Source of the DNA: Rhodanobacter sp.
GTDB taxonomy: Bacteria > Pseudomonadota > Gammaproteobacteria > Xanthomonadales > Rhodanobacteraceae
Length of the DNA stretch: 42,832 nucleotides
Reading direction: 5' to 3'
Assembly: GCA_027450005.1 (NCBI GenBank)
Contig: DAIDKO010000136.1
Location: 1 to 42,832 of the forward strand
In this document: piece by piece, positions 24,457 to 33,125 of the stretch
Position numbering within the stretch: the first letter of the stretch is position 1
How the letters are laid out: each line of letters opens with the position of its first letter
The notes under the pieces: generated by a model
What the model was told of the DNA's origin: nothing
What the model saw: the letters and a program-made list of their open reading frames with translations, nothing else
Databases searched by the model: none
Translations under genes and position numbers: made by a program

Positions 24457-26721
24457 TCACCGCACGCCGTCGGCCATGCACGGTTGCACCGCGCCAGCCG
24501 GCGAGGCGTCTGCCGCCCAGCTGGCCGCGGGCAGCGCCACCTGACCGTCGCCCTGGAACGACGTGGCCGAGTGGCCGAGCTGCAGCTGGTAGCTGCCGGC
24601 CGGTCGTTGCCAGCGCTGGCCGTGGACATCGAAGTCCACGAGCAGGCGCGGATCGGCGGTGACCGTGAGTTGGGCGGACTGCCCGGGCCTGAGGCTGACG
24701 CGGCACCAGCCGGCCAGCCGGCGTACTTCGTTCGCGCCGGGCAGTGTCACGTAGAGCTGCGGCACGTCCACGCCGGTGCGCTTGCCGCGGTTGGTCACGG
24801 TGAAGGAGGCGGTGAGCTTGCCGTCCTTCACGCGTGGCGCGAAGCCGCTGTAGTCGAAGTGCGTGTAGCTGAGGCCGTAGCCGAACGGGAACAGCGGTTC
24901 GAGGTGCTTGCGCTGGTACCAGCGGTAGCCGACGTCGGCGCCTTCGATGTTGTAATCCACGTCTTGCGCCGGCTGGCCTTGCGGCGGCAGGCCGATGGAA
25001 GCGAGGCCGGCGCCGGGGATGGCTGGACGCGGCAGCTGCGATTCGTCGCGCGGCCAGGTCACCGGCAAGCGGCCGGCCGGGTCAACCTCGCCGTACAGCA
25101 GCCGCGTGATCGCCTCGCCGCCGGCCGCGCCCGGGTACCACGCTTCCAGTACCGCGCCGACCTTGTCCAGCCAAGGCATGGCGACCGGCCCGTTGTTTTC
25201 CAGCACCACGACGGTATGCGGGTTGGCCCTGGCCACGGCGTCCACCAGCGCATCCTGATTGCCCGGCAGGGCCAGGTGCGGCGCGTCGAAACTCTCCGCC
25301 GCCCACTGCTCGACGAACACCACGGCTACTTTCGACTGCGCAGCCAGCTTCGCGGCGGCGGCGATGTCGTCGCCGCTGGCGTAGCGCACCGTGCCGTGCG
25401 CACGCTGCCTGATCGCGGCCAGCGGTGCGGAGGGCTGGTAGATGCGCGGCCCCGGCCACGCTGCCGGCGGCAAGCCCGGCACCGCGTTGCCCTGCGGCGA
25501 CTGCACCGCGGAGGAACCGCCGCCGGTCAGCACGCCCTTGTCGGCATGCCCGCCGATCACCGCCACGGATTGCGCGGCGGACAGCGGCAGCAGCGCGTCC
25601 TGGTTGCGCAGCAGCACCGCGCCGTCCTCCTCGGCGCGCTGCGCCACCTTGCGGTCGGCGGCGAAGTCGATGGGCGCCTGCGTGGCCGGATGATCCATCA
25701 CGCCCGCCGCGAACAGGCTGCGCAGGATGCGCCGCGCCATGTCGTCGATGCGCGACTGCGGCACCTTGCCGGAGGCCACCGCGGCGCGCAGCGGCTTGTC
25801 GAAATACACCTCCTTGTCGAAGGTCTCGCCGGCGGATTCCTGGTCCAGCCCGGCCAGCGCGGCCTTCGCGCCGCTGTGCACCGCGCCCCAGTCCGACATC
25901 ACGAAGCCGGGGTAGTGCCAGTCGTGCTTCAGCACGTCGAGCAGCCAGTCGTTCTCGCAGGCGTAGACCGTGTTGACGCGGTTGTACGAGCACATCACCG
26001 CGCCGGGGTGCCCGGTGGCGATGGCGATCTCGAAGGCGAGCAGGTCGGACTCGCGCGCTGCGGCTTCGCCGATGTCCGCGCTGACCGTGGTGCGGCCGGT
26101 TTCCTGGTCGTTGAACGCGTAGTGCTTGATGGTGGAGACCAGGTGCTGGCTCTGGATGCCGGCGATGGCGTTGCCGACGGTCAGGCCGGCCAGCAGCGGA
26201 TCCTCGCCCGCGTATTCGAAATTGCGGCCGTTGCGCGGATCGCGCACCAGGTCCACGCCACCCGCCAGCATCACGTTGAAGCCGCGTCGATGGGCCTCGC
26301 TGCCGATCATCACACCGCCTGCGTAGGCCAGGGTGGGATCGAAGCTGGCGGCCGTCGCCAGGCCCGAGGGCAGCGCGGTGGCGCCCAGCTTCAGCGGCTT
26401 GGCCACGCCGAGGCCGGCGTCGCTTTCCTGGATGGCGGGCAGGCCGAGTCGTGCGATCGCTGGGCCGTAGCCGGCCGAGCCCAGTGCGCCCGGCGCCATC
26501 ACGTGGCCGTTCTCGGTGTCACCGAAGTCGACGCGGATCAGGCGGAACTTCTCGCCCTGCGTCATCGCCTTCAGTACCAGGTCGGCGCGCTGGCCGGGCG
26601 ACAGCTTCGGGTTCATCCATGGGCGTGCATTGCCGCTCGTGCCTGCCGTGGCGCAGGTGCTGCCGGTGGCCAGCAGGGTCAGACCGATCAGGGCGGCAAG
26701 GCTGGTCTTGCGAAGTGTCAT
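24457..26721 (-). CDS. Secreted GH3 family beta-glucosidase
   Basis: 754 residues; hydrolyses beta-linked terminal glucose (or a related sugar) from oligosaccharides. Signal peptide 1-26 (LIGLTLLATGSTCATA). GH3 N-terminal barrel: KHYAFNDQE at 199-207 and nucleophile Asp277 in VMSDWGA. GH3 C-terminal domain: VAVIGGHADKG, VVFVEQWAAES, VLENNGPVAMPW. A fibronectin III-like domain ends the chain (FSVTNRGKRTGVDVPQLYV-like, SLRPGQSAQLTVT). GH3 enzymes of chitin and plant-wall utilisers overlap in sequence, so N-acetylglucosaminidase activity cannot be excluded. AGGA lies six bases before the ATG. An operator candidate lies 184 bases upstream. Confidence 0.92.
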   Translation of the reverse strand: MTLRKTSLAALIGLTLLATGSTCATAGTSGNARPWMNPKLSPGQRADLVLKAMTQGEKFRLIRVDFGDTENGHVMAPGALGSAGYGPAIARLGLPAIQESDAGLGVAKPLKLGATALPSGLATAASFDPTLAYAGGVMIGSEAHRRGFNVMLAGGVDLVRDPRNGRNFEYAGEDPLLAGLTVGNAIAGIQSQHLVSTIKHYAFNDQETGRTTVSADIGEAAARESDLLAFEIAIATGHPGAVMCSYNRVNTVYACENDWLLDVLKHDWHYPGFVMSDWGAVHSGAKAALAGLDQESAGETFDKEVYFDKPLRAAVASGKVPQSRIDDMARRILRSLFAAGVMDHPATQAPIDFAADRKVAQRAEEDGAVLLRNQDALLPLSAAQSVAVIGGHADKGVLTGGGSSAVQSPQGNAVPGLPPAAWPGPRIYQPSAPLAAIRQRAHGTVRYASGDDIAAAAKLAAQSKVAVVFVEQWAAESFDAPHLALPGNQDALVDAVARANPHTVVVLENNGPVAMPWLDKVGAVLEAWYPGAAGGEAITRLLYGEVDPAGRLPVTWPRDESQLPRPAIPGAGLASIGLPPQGQPAQDVDYNIEGADVGYRWYQRKHLEPLFPFGYGLSYTHFDYSGFAPRVKDGKLTASFTVTNRGKRTGVDVPQLYVTLPGANEVRRLAGWCRVSLRPGQSAQLTVTADPRLLVDFDVHGQRWQRPAGSYQLQLGHSATSFQGDGQVALPAASWAADASPAGAVQPCMADGVR

Positions 26722-26904
26722 CGCGTTTCCTTAGTGGGTTCCTCGGGCAGGCGGCAAGCATGCGCACAGCCGGCGCGGTATGACAAGCGCGGCGCCGCCA
26801 TGCGCTGCTTCCCTCAAGGCTGCAGCAGGCGGCACGACGCAGCGGCGAAGGCCCGGCCGCCGGACGTACCACCCTGTGTAGGCCTGGCGACTCGGAGATG
26901 AAAA

Positions 26905-26916
26905 GACAACGTTGTC
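26905..26916. promoter_or_regulatory. Perfect LacI-family operator candidate (site 1)
   Basis: GACAACGTTGTC is a perfect 12-base palindrome with a central CG. It matches the core of NagR-type sites that I recall from chitin/GlcNAc regulons of Xanthomonas and Shewanella (TGACAnCGnTGTCA). The right flank also fits (A at 26917), the left does not. Confidence 0.6.
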
Positions 26917-27122
26917 AGTAAAGACTCATTATTTTCATCCGGACATCTGGACGTCTAAAACGATCTAGTCGCGGTGCGTCATGCGCGATCCTCATTGTTT
27001 CGTGGTTTATCGCTGGTTTGATGCTGTGTTGCGTGATATTTCTGGGAAATAGTATCGCAAGAAAAATCGATGGCGACGTTGTATGTTCGCCAGCGGCGTC
27101 ACAAAACCAATCTTATGGGTTG

Positions 27123-27134
27123 GATAACGTTGTC
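27123..27134. promoter_or_regulatory. LacI-family operator candidate (site 2)
   Basis: GATAACGTTGTC followed by ATT: same core as site 1 with one mismatch in the left arm and a full right arm and flank (TGTCATT). It lies 150 bases upstream of the chitinase ATG. Confidence 0.55.
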
Positions 27135-27283
27135 ATTCGGTGACGCCAAAACGGCCTCCGCGTGGTTGCGGCAACCGCGGGACTGGTCCACTCGAAGCAG
27201 GGGATACAACCAGGGAGCACGCGCCGTCTGCCGCGGAGACCACCTTTCGCCTCAATGACGCAACACAGCCAGGAGACGCTTTC

Positions 27284-28876
27284 ATGCATTTGAAGAAGTC
27301 GGTTGTCTGTTTACGCACGGCGATACACGCCCTCGGTACCGCCGCGGGCGGCGCGATGGCCATGAGCCTGATGACGATGGCGCCCGTGCAGGCCCTGCAT
27401 GCGCAGACCGCGCCGAGCTGCGCGGCAGCGTGGAACGCGAGCACCGCCTACAGCGGCGGTGCCGTGGTCAGCGAGAACGGCACCAACTACGTGGCCAACT
27501 GGTGGACGCAGGGCAACGACCCGGCTACCAGCAGCGGCCCCACCGGATCGGGCGAACCCTGGACTTCGCAGGGTACCTGCGGCGGTTCGAGTTCCAGCGG
27601 CTCCGGTTCGGGTTCGGGCAGCAGCGGTGGTTCCGGCGGCACCTGCGCGGCGGCGTGGAATGCGGGCACGGCCTACAACGGGGGCGCCGTGGTCAGCGAG
27701 AACGGCATCGACTACGTCGCCAACTGGTGGACGCAGGGCAACGACCCGGCCACCAACAGCGGCGCCGTCGGCTCGGGCGAGCCGTGGACTTCGCAAGGCG
27801 CATGCACCGGCGGCGGCACGGGCGGTGGCGGCAGCACCGGCGGCGGTTCCGGTTCCGGCGGAAGCGGCGGTGGCACCGGTGGTGGTGGCACGGGCGGTGG
27901 CGGCACGACGAATCCGCCGGGCACGGGCGCCAACCTGCTGTTCAGCCCTTACAAGGACGTGACGATCAACATGAACTGGAACACCGACACCATGCAGACT
28001 GCCGCGGCGACGGGTTCGTCGATCCCGGTGGTGGGTACGGGCAGCCTGTATGCCAACTACGTGAGCAACCTCAGCGCGATCACGCTGGCCTTTGCCACCG
28101 GCGAATGCGGCAGCGAAAACTGGGGCGGCGTGCCGGGCGCGAGCTTCGCCAGCGCCAACATCTCGGCGTTGTCCAGCGCGGGCCTGCCCTACGTGGTCTC
28201 GACGGGCGGCCAGGCCGGCACCTTCACCTGCGGCAGCACGGCCAACTTCGCCACCTTCCTGGCGCGCTACATGTCGCCACAGATGGTCGGCGTGGACTTC
28301 GATATCGAGGGCGGGCAGACGCAGGCCGACATCAACAACCTGGTGGCGGCAGCGGTGTACGGCCAGTCGCTGTACCCCAACCTGCGCTTCTCGTTCACCG
28401 TGGCCACGCTGGGCGCGTCGGACGGCAGCTACGGCGGCGTGAACAGCCTGGGCGACATGGTGGTGCGGGCGGTGAAGGCGTCCACGCTCAGCAACTACAC
28501 CATCAACCTGATGACGATGGACTACGGCGCGGCCAGTCCCAGCGTGTGCGTGGTGTCGAACGGTTCGTGCGACATGGCGCAAACGGCGATCCAGGCCGCG
28601 GTCAACCTGGAGCATACCTACGGCATCTCGCCCAACAAAATCGAGCTGACCCCGATGATCGGCGTCAACGACGTGTCCAGCGAGAACTTCAGCATCGCCA
28701 ACGCCGGCACGCTGACCAGCTACGCGGTTTCCAACGGACTGGCCGGCATCCACTTCTGGTCGCTGGACCGCGACACGCCGTGCAGCCAAGGCACCGCCTC
28801 GCCCACCTGCAACTCGGTGCCCTCGACCACGCCGCTGGAGTACACCAAGAGCTTCCTGAGCGATCTGGGGAGGTAA
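27284..28876 (+). CDS. Secreted GH18 chitinase with two CBM5/12 domains
   Basis: 530 residues. Signal peptide about 1-41 (AAGGAMAMSLMTMAPVQALHA). Two chitin-binding CBM5/12 domains (about 45-98 and 119-175) share CAAAWNA, AYSGGAVVSENG-like and YVANWWTQGNDPAT; they are near-identical copies. Ser/Gly and Gly/Thr linkers separate the modules. The GH18 barrel follows from about residue 210 with VGVDFDIEGG, catalytic Glu342 and Asp340/Asp338; the first Asp of DxxDxDxE is Val, as in several family members. FSFTVATLG and LMTMDYGA are further barrel strands. AGGAG lies eight bases before the ATG. A terminator follows. It degrades chitin outside the cell. Confidence 0.94.
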   Translation: MHLKKSVVCLRTAIHALGTAAGGAMAMSLMTMAPVQALHAQTAPSCAAAWNASTAYSGGAVVSENGTNYVANWWTQGNDPATSSGPTGSGEPWTSQGTCGGSSSSGSGSGSGSSGGSGGTCAAAWNAGTAYNGGAVVSENGIDYVANWWTQGNDPATNSGAVGSGEPWTSQGACTGGGTGGGGSTGGGSGSGGSGGGTGGGGTGGGGTTNPPGTGANLLFSPYKDVTINMNWNTDTMQTAAATGSSIPVVGTGSLYANYVSNLSAITLAFATGECGSENWGGVPGASFASANISALSSAGLPYVVSTGGQAGTFTCGSTANFATFLARYMSPQMVGVDFDIEGGQTQADINNLVAAAVYGQSLYPNLRFSFTVATLGASDGSYGGVNSLGDMVVRAVKASTLSNYTINLMTMDYGAASPSVCVVSNGSCDMAQTAIQAAVNLEHTYGISPNKIELTPMIGVNDVSSENFSIANAGTLTSYAVSNGLAGIHFWSLDRDTPCSQGTASPTCNSVPSTTPLEYTKSFLSDLGR

Positions 28877-28904
28877 GCCGTTCGTCTGCGGACGAGCTTA
28901 GTGC

Positions 28905-28938
28905 AACGGGCGCTGCAGCGATGCAGCGCCCGTTTTCA
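28905..28938 (+). terminator. Rho-independent terminator of the chitinase gene
   Basis: A perfect 13 bp stem (AACGGGCGCTGCA with TGCAGCGCCCGTT) around a GCGA loop, ending in TTTT, 28 bases after the stop codon. pyrC converges from the other side, but no T-run faces it. Confidence 0.9.
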
Positions 28939-28958
28939 TCGCGGTATCGCGCAGCCGC

Positions 28959-29996
28959 TCAGGCCAGCGACCACGCCACAGGCTGCCCCGCGCGGAACGG
29001 CACGCAGCGGCTTTCGCCGAAGGGCAGGGCGTCGGGCACCGTCCAGGGCGTGCGCTCCAGCACGATCCGGTCGGCATTGCGCGGCAGTCCGTAGAAATCC
29101 GCGCCATGGAAGCTGGCGAAGGCTTCGAGCCGGTCCAGCCTGCCGGCCGCTTCGAATGCCTCCGCATACAGCTCGATGGCGGCGTGCGCGGTGTAGATGC
29201 CGGCGCAGCCGCAGGCGGCTTCCTTGGTTTCCAGCGCGTGCGGCGCGCTGTCGGTGCCGAGGAAGAAGTGCGGGTCGCCGCTGGTGGCCGCATCCACCAG
29301 CGCCTGGCGGTGCGTCTCGCGCTTCAGCACCGGCAGGCAGTAATGGTGCGGGCGGATGCCGCCCTCGAAGATCGCGTTGCGGTTGAGCAGCAGGTGGTGC
29401 GCGGTGATGGTGGCGCCGACGTGGGCCGGCGCCTCGCGCACGAACTCCACGGCGGCGCACGTGGTGATGTGTTCCAGCACCATGCGCAGGTTCGGGAAAC
29501 GCGCGCGCAGCGGGATAAGGTGGCGATCGATGAACGCCTGCTCGCGATCGAAGATGTCCACGAGCGGGTCGGTGACCTCGCCGTGCATCAGCAGCGGCAG
29601 GCCGTGTTGCTCCATCGCCTCGAGCGCGGACTGCACGTTCGCCAGGTCGCGCACGCCGGCCTGCGAGTTGGTGGTGGCGCCGGCGGGGTAGTACTTCACC
29701 GCGTGCACGATGCCGCTAGCCTTGGCGCGGGCGATCTCCTCCGGCGTGGTGGCTTCGGTGAGGTACAGCGTCATCAGCGGCTGGAAGCGCGTGCCTGCCG
29801 GCAGCGCGGCAAGGATGCGCGCACGGTAAGCCTCGGCCTGTGCCAGCGTGGCCACCGGCGGCTTGAGGTTGGGCATCACGATGGCCCGGGCGAACTGCCG
29901 CGCGGTGTCCGCCACCACCGAGCCGAGTGCGGCGCCGTCGCGCAGGTGCAGGTGCCAGTCGTCGGGACGGGTGATTTCGAGGCGCGTGGCGGTCAT
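28959..29996 (-). CDS. pyrC: Dihydroorotase, class II
   Basis: 345 residues. Catalyses the reversible cyclisation of carbamoyl aspartate to dihydroorotate in pyrimidine synthesis. [10 protein letters not shown] at 12-21 holds zinc ligands His15 and His17; [16 protein letters not shown] holds the carboxylated Lys; [11 protein letters not shown] and [11 protein letters not shown] give further His ligands, and [14 protein letters not shown] the catalytic Asp. Length and order match the Escherichia coli-type PyrC. The start [15 protein letters not shown] is the family start. It diverges from an AraC-type regulator gene. Confidence 0.95.
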   Translation of the reverse strand: MTATRLEITRPDDWHLHLRDGAALGSVVADTARQFARAIVMPNLKPPVATLAQAEAYRARILAALPAGTRFQPLMTLYLTEATTPEEIARAKASGIVHAVKYYPAGATTNSQAGVRDLANVQSALEAMEQHGLPLLMHGEVTDPLVDIFDREQAFIDRHLIPLRARFPNLRMVLEHITTCAAVEFVREAPAHVGATITAHHLLLNRNAIFEGGIRPHHYCLPVLKRETHRQALVDAATSGDPHFFLGTDSAPHALETKEAACGCAGIYTAHAAIELYAEAFEAAGRLDRLEAFASFHGADFYGLPRNADRIVLERTPWTVPDALPFGESRCVPFRAGQPVAWSLA

Positions 29997-30057
29997 GGTC
30001 GGCTCGGTGGGCGAATCGGGGGCGACATGGTATCGCGTGCGTGGGATGGTCGGACCG

Positions 30058-30507
30058 ATGAGCAGCAGACCGGCCCCGGCACATCAACTGCGCGACCTTG
30101 CCCTGTTGCGCCGTGTGCGCGACCGTATTGACCGCGAGTATGCGCAGCCGCTGAACGTCGAGGCGCTGGCGCAGGCCATCGGCATGTCGGCCGGGCACCT
30201 CAGCCGGCAGTTCAAGCTCGCCTTCGGCGAATCTCCGTACAGCTACCTGATGACGCGGCGTATCGAGCGGGCGATGGCGCTGTCGCCTCGCGGCGACCTG
30301 AGCGTCACCGAAGTCTGCTACACCGTAGGCTGCGCCTCCCTGGGCACCTTCAGCACGTGCTTCGCCGAACTGGTGGGCATGTCGCCCGGCGCCTACCGGC
30401 GCGAAGCCGCACGCGCCGCGAAGGGCTTGCCTTCCTGCATCGCGCGCCAGGTGATGCGACCTATCAGGAATCGAGAAGCGTCGATGGATACGCCCAGACT
30501 AGCATGA
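30058..30507 (+). CDS. Short AraC-type transcriptional regulator
   Basis: 149 residues, essentially a DNA-binding domain alone: two helix-turn-helix units, [20 protein letters not shown] and [20 protein letters not shown], ending with the AraC signature [11 protein letters not shown]. There is no N-terminal sensing domain, so its signal is unknown. It lies 31 bases upstream of a VOC gene and a DUF1801 gene on the same strand, an arrangement I recall from many soil bacteria, which suggests it controls them. The ATG at 30058 overlaps no other gene; ribosome-binding bases are weak (CGGACCG). Confidence 0.85.
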   Translation: MSSRPAPAHQLRDLALLRRVRDRIDREYAQPLNVEALAQAIGMSAGHLSRQFKLAFGESPYSYLMTRRIERAMALSPRGDLSVTEVCYTVGCASLGTFSTCFAELVGMSPGAYRREAARAAKGLPSCIARQVMRPIRNREASMDTPRLA

Positions 30508-30538
30508 CGGCTCCTCAAGTCACCGCGAGCGCAGCACC

Positions 30539-30949
30539 ATGGACATCAGCATCCACGCCAGTTTCCTGCCGCACAGCGATCCGGACGCCTCGCTGGCGTT
30601 CTACCGCGACACCCTGGGCTTCGAGGTGCGCAGCGACGTGGGCTACCAAGGCATGCGCTGGATCACCGTGGGGCCGGTTGGCCAGCCCGCTACCGCCATC
30701 GTGCTGTATCCGCCCAACGCCAGCCCCGGCGTCACCGACGACGAGAAGCGCACCATCGCCGAGATGATGGCCAAGGGCACCTACGCGACGATGCAGCTGG
30801 CCACGGTCGATCTCGACGCGGCGTTCGGTAACATCCAGGCCAGCGGCGCCGAGATCGTCGAGGAACCGACCATGCAGCCCTACGGCGTGCGCGACTGCGC
30901 CATCCGCGACCCGGCCGGCAACCTGCTGCGCGTGCAGGAACGCCGCTGA
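30539..30949 (+). CDS. VOC family (glyoxalase-fold) protein
   Basis: 136 residues. The fold shows two beta-alpha-beta3 modules: DPDASLAFYRDTLGFEVRSD and ATVDLDAAFGNIQASGAEIV, ending in CAIRDPAGNLLRVQE with the metal-ligand Glu near the end. Substrate unknown; the family includes glyoxalases, ring-cleaving dioxygenases and resistance proteins. It is the second gene of the AraC/VOC/DUF1801 set and lies 31 bases after the regulator. A clear ribosome-binding site is not evident before the ATG. Confidence 0.88.
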   Translation: MDISIHASFLPHSDPDASLAFYRDTLGFEVRSDVGYQGMRWITVGPVGQPATAIVLYPPNASPGVTDDEKRTIAEMMAKGTYATMQLATVDLDAAFGNIQASGAEIVEEPTMQPYGVRDCAIRDPAGNLLRVQERR

Positions 30950-30983
30950 GCTTTCGATATCGCCCGACGCCTAGGAATTTGTG

Positions 30984-31469
30984 ATGAGTCCGCTTGCCAG
31001 GAAAGTTGCGAAGAAGCACCCCCGCGTAGCCGCCCCTTCGTCCAGCGAGGCGGCCACCTTCAGCGCCGAGGAAAAGGCCGCGATGAAGGCGTATGCGCAG
31101 GAACTGAAGGCGCAGGCCCGCGCGGACCGGACCCGCCAGGATGGCGAGTGCGAGGTACTGGCGGTGATCGCCAGGATGGCGGCTTACGATCGCGCCATGG
31201 CCGAGCGCGTGCATGCCCTGGTCAAGGCCCATGCCCCGCTGCTGGTACCGAGGACCTGGTACGGCATGCCCGCGTATTCCAGGGACGACAAGGTCGTCTG
31301 CTTCTTCAAGGACGCGCAGAAGTTCAAGGACCGCTATGCCACCCTGGGCTTCAACGACAGCGCCGCGCTTGACGACGGCGCCATGTGGCCCACCGCGTTC
31401 GCGCTGAAGGCCATCGACGCCGCGGTGGAGAAGCGCATCGCGGCGCTGCTGAAGAAAGCGGTGGGCTGA
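30984..31469 (+). CDS. DUF1801 family protein
   Basis: 161 residues. After a basic N-terminus the family block reads MKAYAQELKAQARADRTRQD, then WYGMPAYSRDDKVVCFFKDAQKF and YATLGFNDSAALDDGAMWPT. DUF1801 (YdhG-like) proteins share a fold with iron chaperone frataxin-like domains; the role is unproven. AGGA lies seven bases before the ATG at 30984, preferred over the GTG three bases earlier. It ends the AraC-led gene set, 34 bases after the VOC gene. Confidence 0.85.
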   Translation: MSPLARKVAKKHPRVAAPSSSEAATFSAEEKAAMKAYAQELKAQARADRTRQDGECEVLAVIARMAAYDRAMAERVHALVKAHAPLLVPRTWYGMPAYSRDDKVVCFFKDAQKFKDRYATLGFNDSAALDDGAMWPTAFALKAIDAAVEKRIAALLKKAVG

Positions 31470-31523
31470 GGCGTCGCCAGCGGTTACGATCCGGTGCTTC
31501 CCTGCCGACCGAGGCCGTTCGCC

Positions 31524-33122
31524 ATGCGCAAGATCGTTCCGGGTTCCTGTTGTGCGTTGCTGGGTATGGCGCTGGCCTTGTCCGCGTCGGGCGGCATGGC
31601 CACGGATGCGCCGCCACCCATGGCGAAAGTCGCCGACGGCATGCTGTCGGGCATCCACGACGCCAAGGCCGGCTTGGACGAGTTCAAGGGCATTCCCTAT
31701 GCCGCGCCGCCGGTGGGCGCCTTGCGCTGGAAGCCGCCGCAACCGGCGGCCGCGTGGCACGGCGTGCGCGCGGCCGACCGCTTCGGTCCGCGCTGCATGC
31801 AGCGGCCGCTGTATGGCGACATGGTGTTCCGTTCCAACGGCATGAGCGAGGACTGCCTCTATCTCAACGTGTGGACGCCGGCGCATCACGCCAAAGGCAA
31901 GTTGCCGGTGCTGGTGTACTTCTACGGCGGCAGCATGCTGGCGGGCGACGGCTCGGAGCCGCGCTACGACGGCGCCAGCCTGGCGCAACGCGGCATCGTC
32001 ACCGTCACGGTGAACTACCGCCTCGACGTATTCGGCCTGCTTGCCTTGCCCACGCTGGCTGCCGAGTCGCCGCAGCATGCCGCCGGCAACTACAGCCTGC
32101 TCGACATGACGGCCGCGCTGCAGTGGGTACGCAACAACATCGCCGCGTTCGGCGGCGACCCGGCGCAGGTCACCATCGGCGGCGAGTCGGCGGGTTCGAT
32201 GGCGGTCTCGGCGCTGATGGCCTCGCCGCTGTCGAAAGGGCTGATGCAGCGCGCGATCGGCGAGAGCGGCGGCCTGCTAGGCAATCTCAAGCCGGAACCG
32301 TTCGCGCGGGCCGAGCAGCGCGGCGAGAATTTCATGCGCAAGGTTGGCGCCCGCTCGCTGGCCGAACTGCGTGCGATGCCGGCGGCCGAGCTGCTCAAGG
32401 CGCTGGGCAACTCGGACAGCGACAGCTTCAACCCGACCATCGACGGCTATTTCCTGCCACGTTCGCCCGGCGCCATCTACGCTGCCGGCGACCAGGCGCA
32501 CATCCCGCTGCTGGTCGGCTCGAACTCGCAGGAGAGCTATTACGCGGCCCTGCTCGGCGGGCAGGCGCCCACGCCGGCCAATTACCGCGCCGCGGTGCTG
32601 AAGATGTTCGGCGCGGCGCACCTGGACGCAGCGCTCAAGCTCTACCCGGGCAACGACGAGGCCGAAGTGAAGTCCTCCGGCACTGCGCTGTCTGGCGACC
32701 AGTTCATCGCGTTCTCCACCTGGCGCTGGATGGACTGGCAGCATCGCACCGGCCACGCGCCGGTGTACTACTACTACTTCGAGCAGCCGCGCCCGGCCAA
32801 GCGCGACGGTAGCGCCGGCCCGGGCACCGGTGCGGTGCACAGCGGCGAGATCGAGTACGCGCTGGGCAACCTGGACGGCAACAAGGTCTATGCGTGGACG
32901 GCCACCGACCGCCGGGTCTCCGCCACGATGGAGGGCTACTGGGCCAACTTCATCAAGACCGGCAACCCCAACGGCGCAGGGCTGCCGCATTGGCCCGCCG
33001 TGGCGGAGAAGGACGCTGGCCTGCTGCGCCAGGTCATCGGTGCGGACACGCACAGCGTCGTCGACCGTAAGGCAGCACGCTACGAGTTCCTGCAGCAGGT
33101 GGAGCCCGACGCGCACCTGTGA
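31524..33122 (+). CDS. Secreted type B carboxylesterase
   Basis: 532 residues. Signal peptide 1-25 (LLGMALALSASGGMA). Type B carboxylesterase hallmarks: GIPYAAPPVGALRWKPP, SEDCLYLNVWTP, oxyanion loop YGGS, nucleophile Ser in GGESAGSMAVS and the catalytic His in GAVHSGEIEYALGN. FIKTGNPNGAGLPHWP is the usual C-terminal block. It hydrolyses esters outside the inner membrane; natural substrate unknown. The ATG at 31524 is chosen for the signal peptide. It follows the DUF1801 gene by 54 bases. Confidence 0.92.
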   Translation: MRKIVPGSCCALLGMALALSASGGMATDAPPPMAKVADGMLSGIHDAKAGLDEFKGIPYAAPPVGALRWKPPQPAAAWHGVRAADRFGPRCMQRPLYGDMVFRSNGMSEDCLYLNVWTPAHHAKGKLPVLVYFYGGSMLAGDGSEPRYDGASLAQRGIVTVTVNYRLDVFGLLALPTLAAESPQHAAGNYSLLDMTAALQWVRNNIAAFGGDPAQVTIGGESAGSMAVSALMASPLSKGLMQRAIGESGGLLGNLKPEPFARAEQRGENFMRKVGARSLAELRAMPAAELLKALGNSDSDSFNPTIDGYFLPRSPGAIYAAGDQAHIPLLVGSNSQESYYAALLGGQAPTPANYRAAVLKMFGAAHLDAALKLYPGNDEAEVKSSGTALSGDQFIAFSTWRWMDWQHRTGHAPVYYYYFEQPRPAKRDGSAGPGTGAVHSGEIEYALGNLDGNKVYAWTATDRRVSATMEGYWANFIKTGNPNGAGLPHWPAVAEKDAGLLRQVIGADTHSVVDRKAARYEFLQQVEPDAHL

Positions 33123-33125
33123 CGC

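Larger units (their letters stand above)
26722..27283. other. Divergent control region between GH3 and chitinase genes
   Basis: 562 bases, AT-rich in its middle (26900-27140) compared with the surrounding genes. It contains two LacI-type operator candidates. A possible chitinase promoter is TTGCGT with TAGTAT fifteen bases later (around 27030-27057), a spacing slightly short of ideal. No gene is supported within it. Confidence 0.5.

Noticed and set aside
24295-26901. 868-residue open frame on the plus strand opposite the GH3 gene
   Set aside because: It has no ribosome-binding site, no domain text, and mirrors GC-rich codon use of the GH3 gene, which has a signal peptide and all family motifs.
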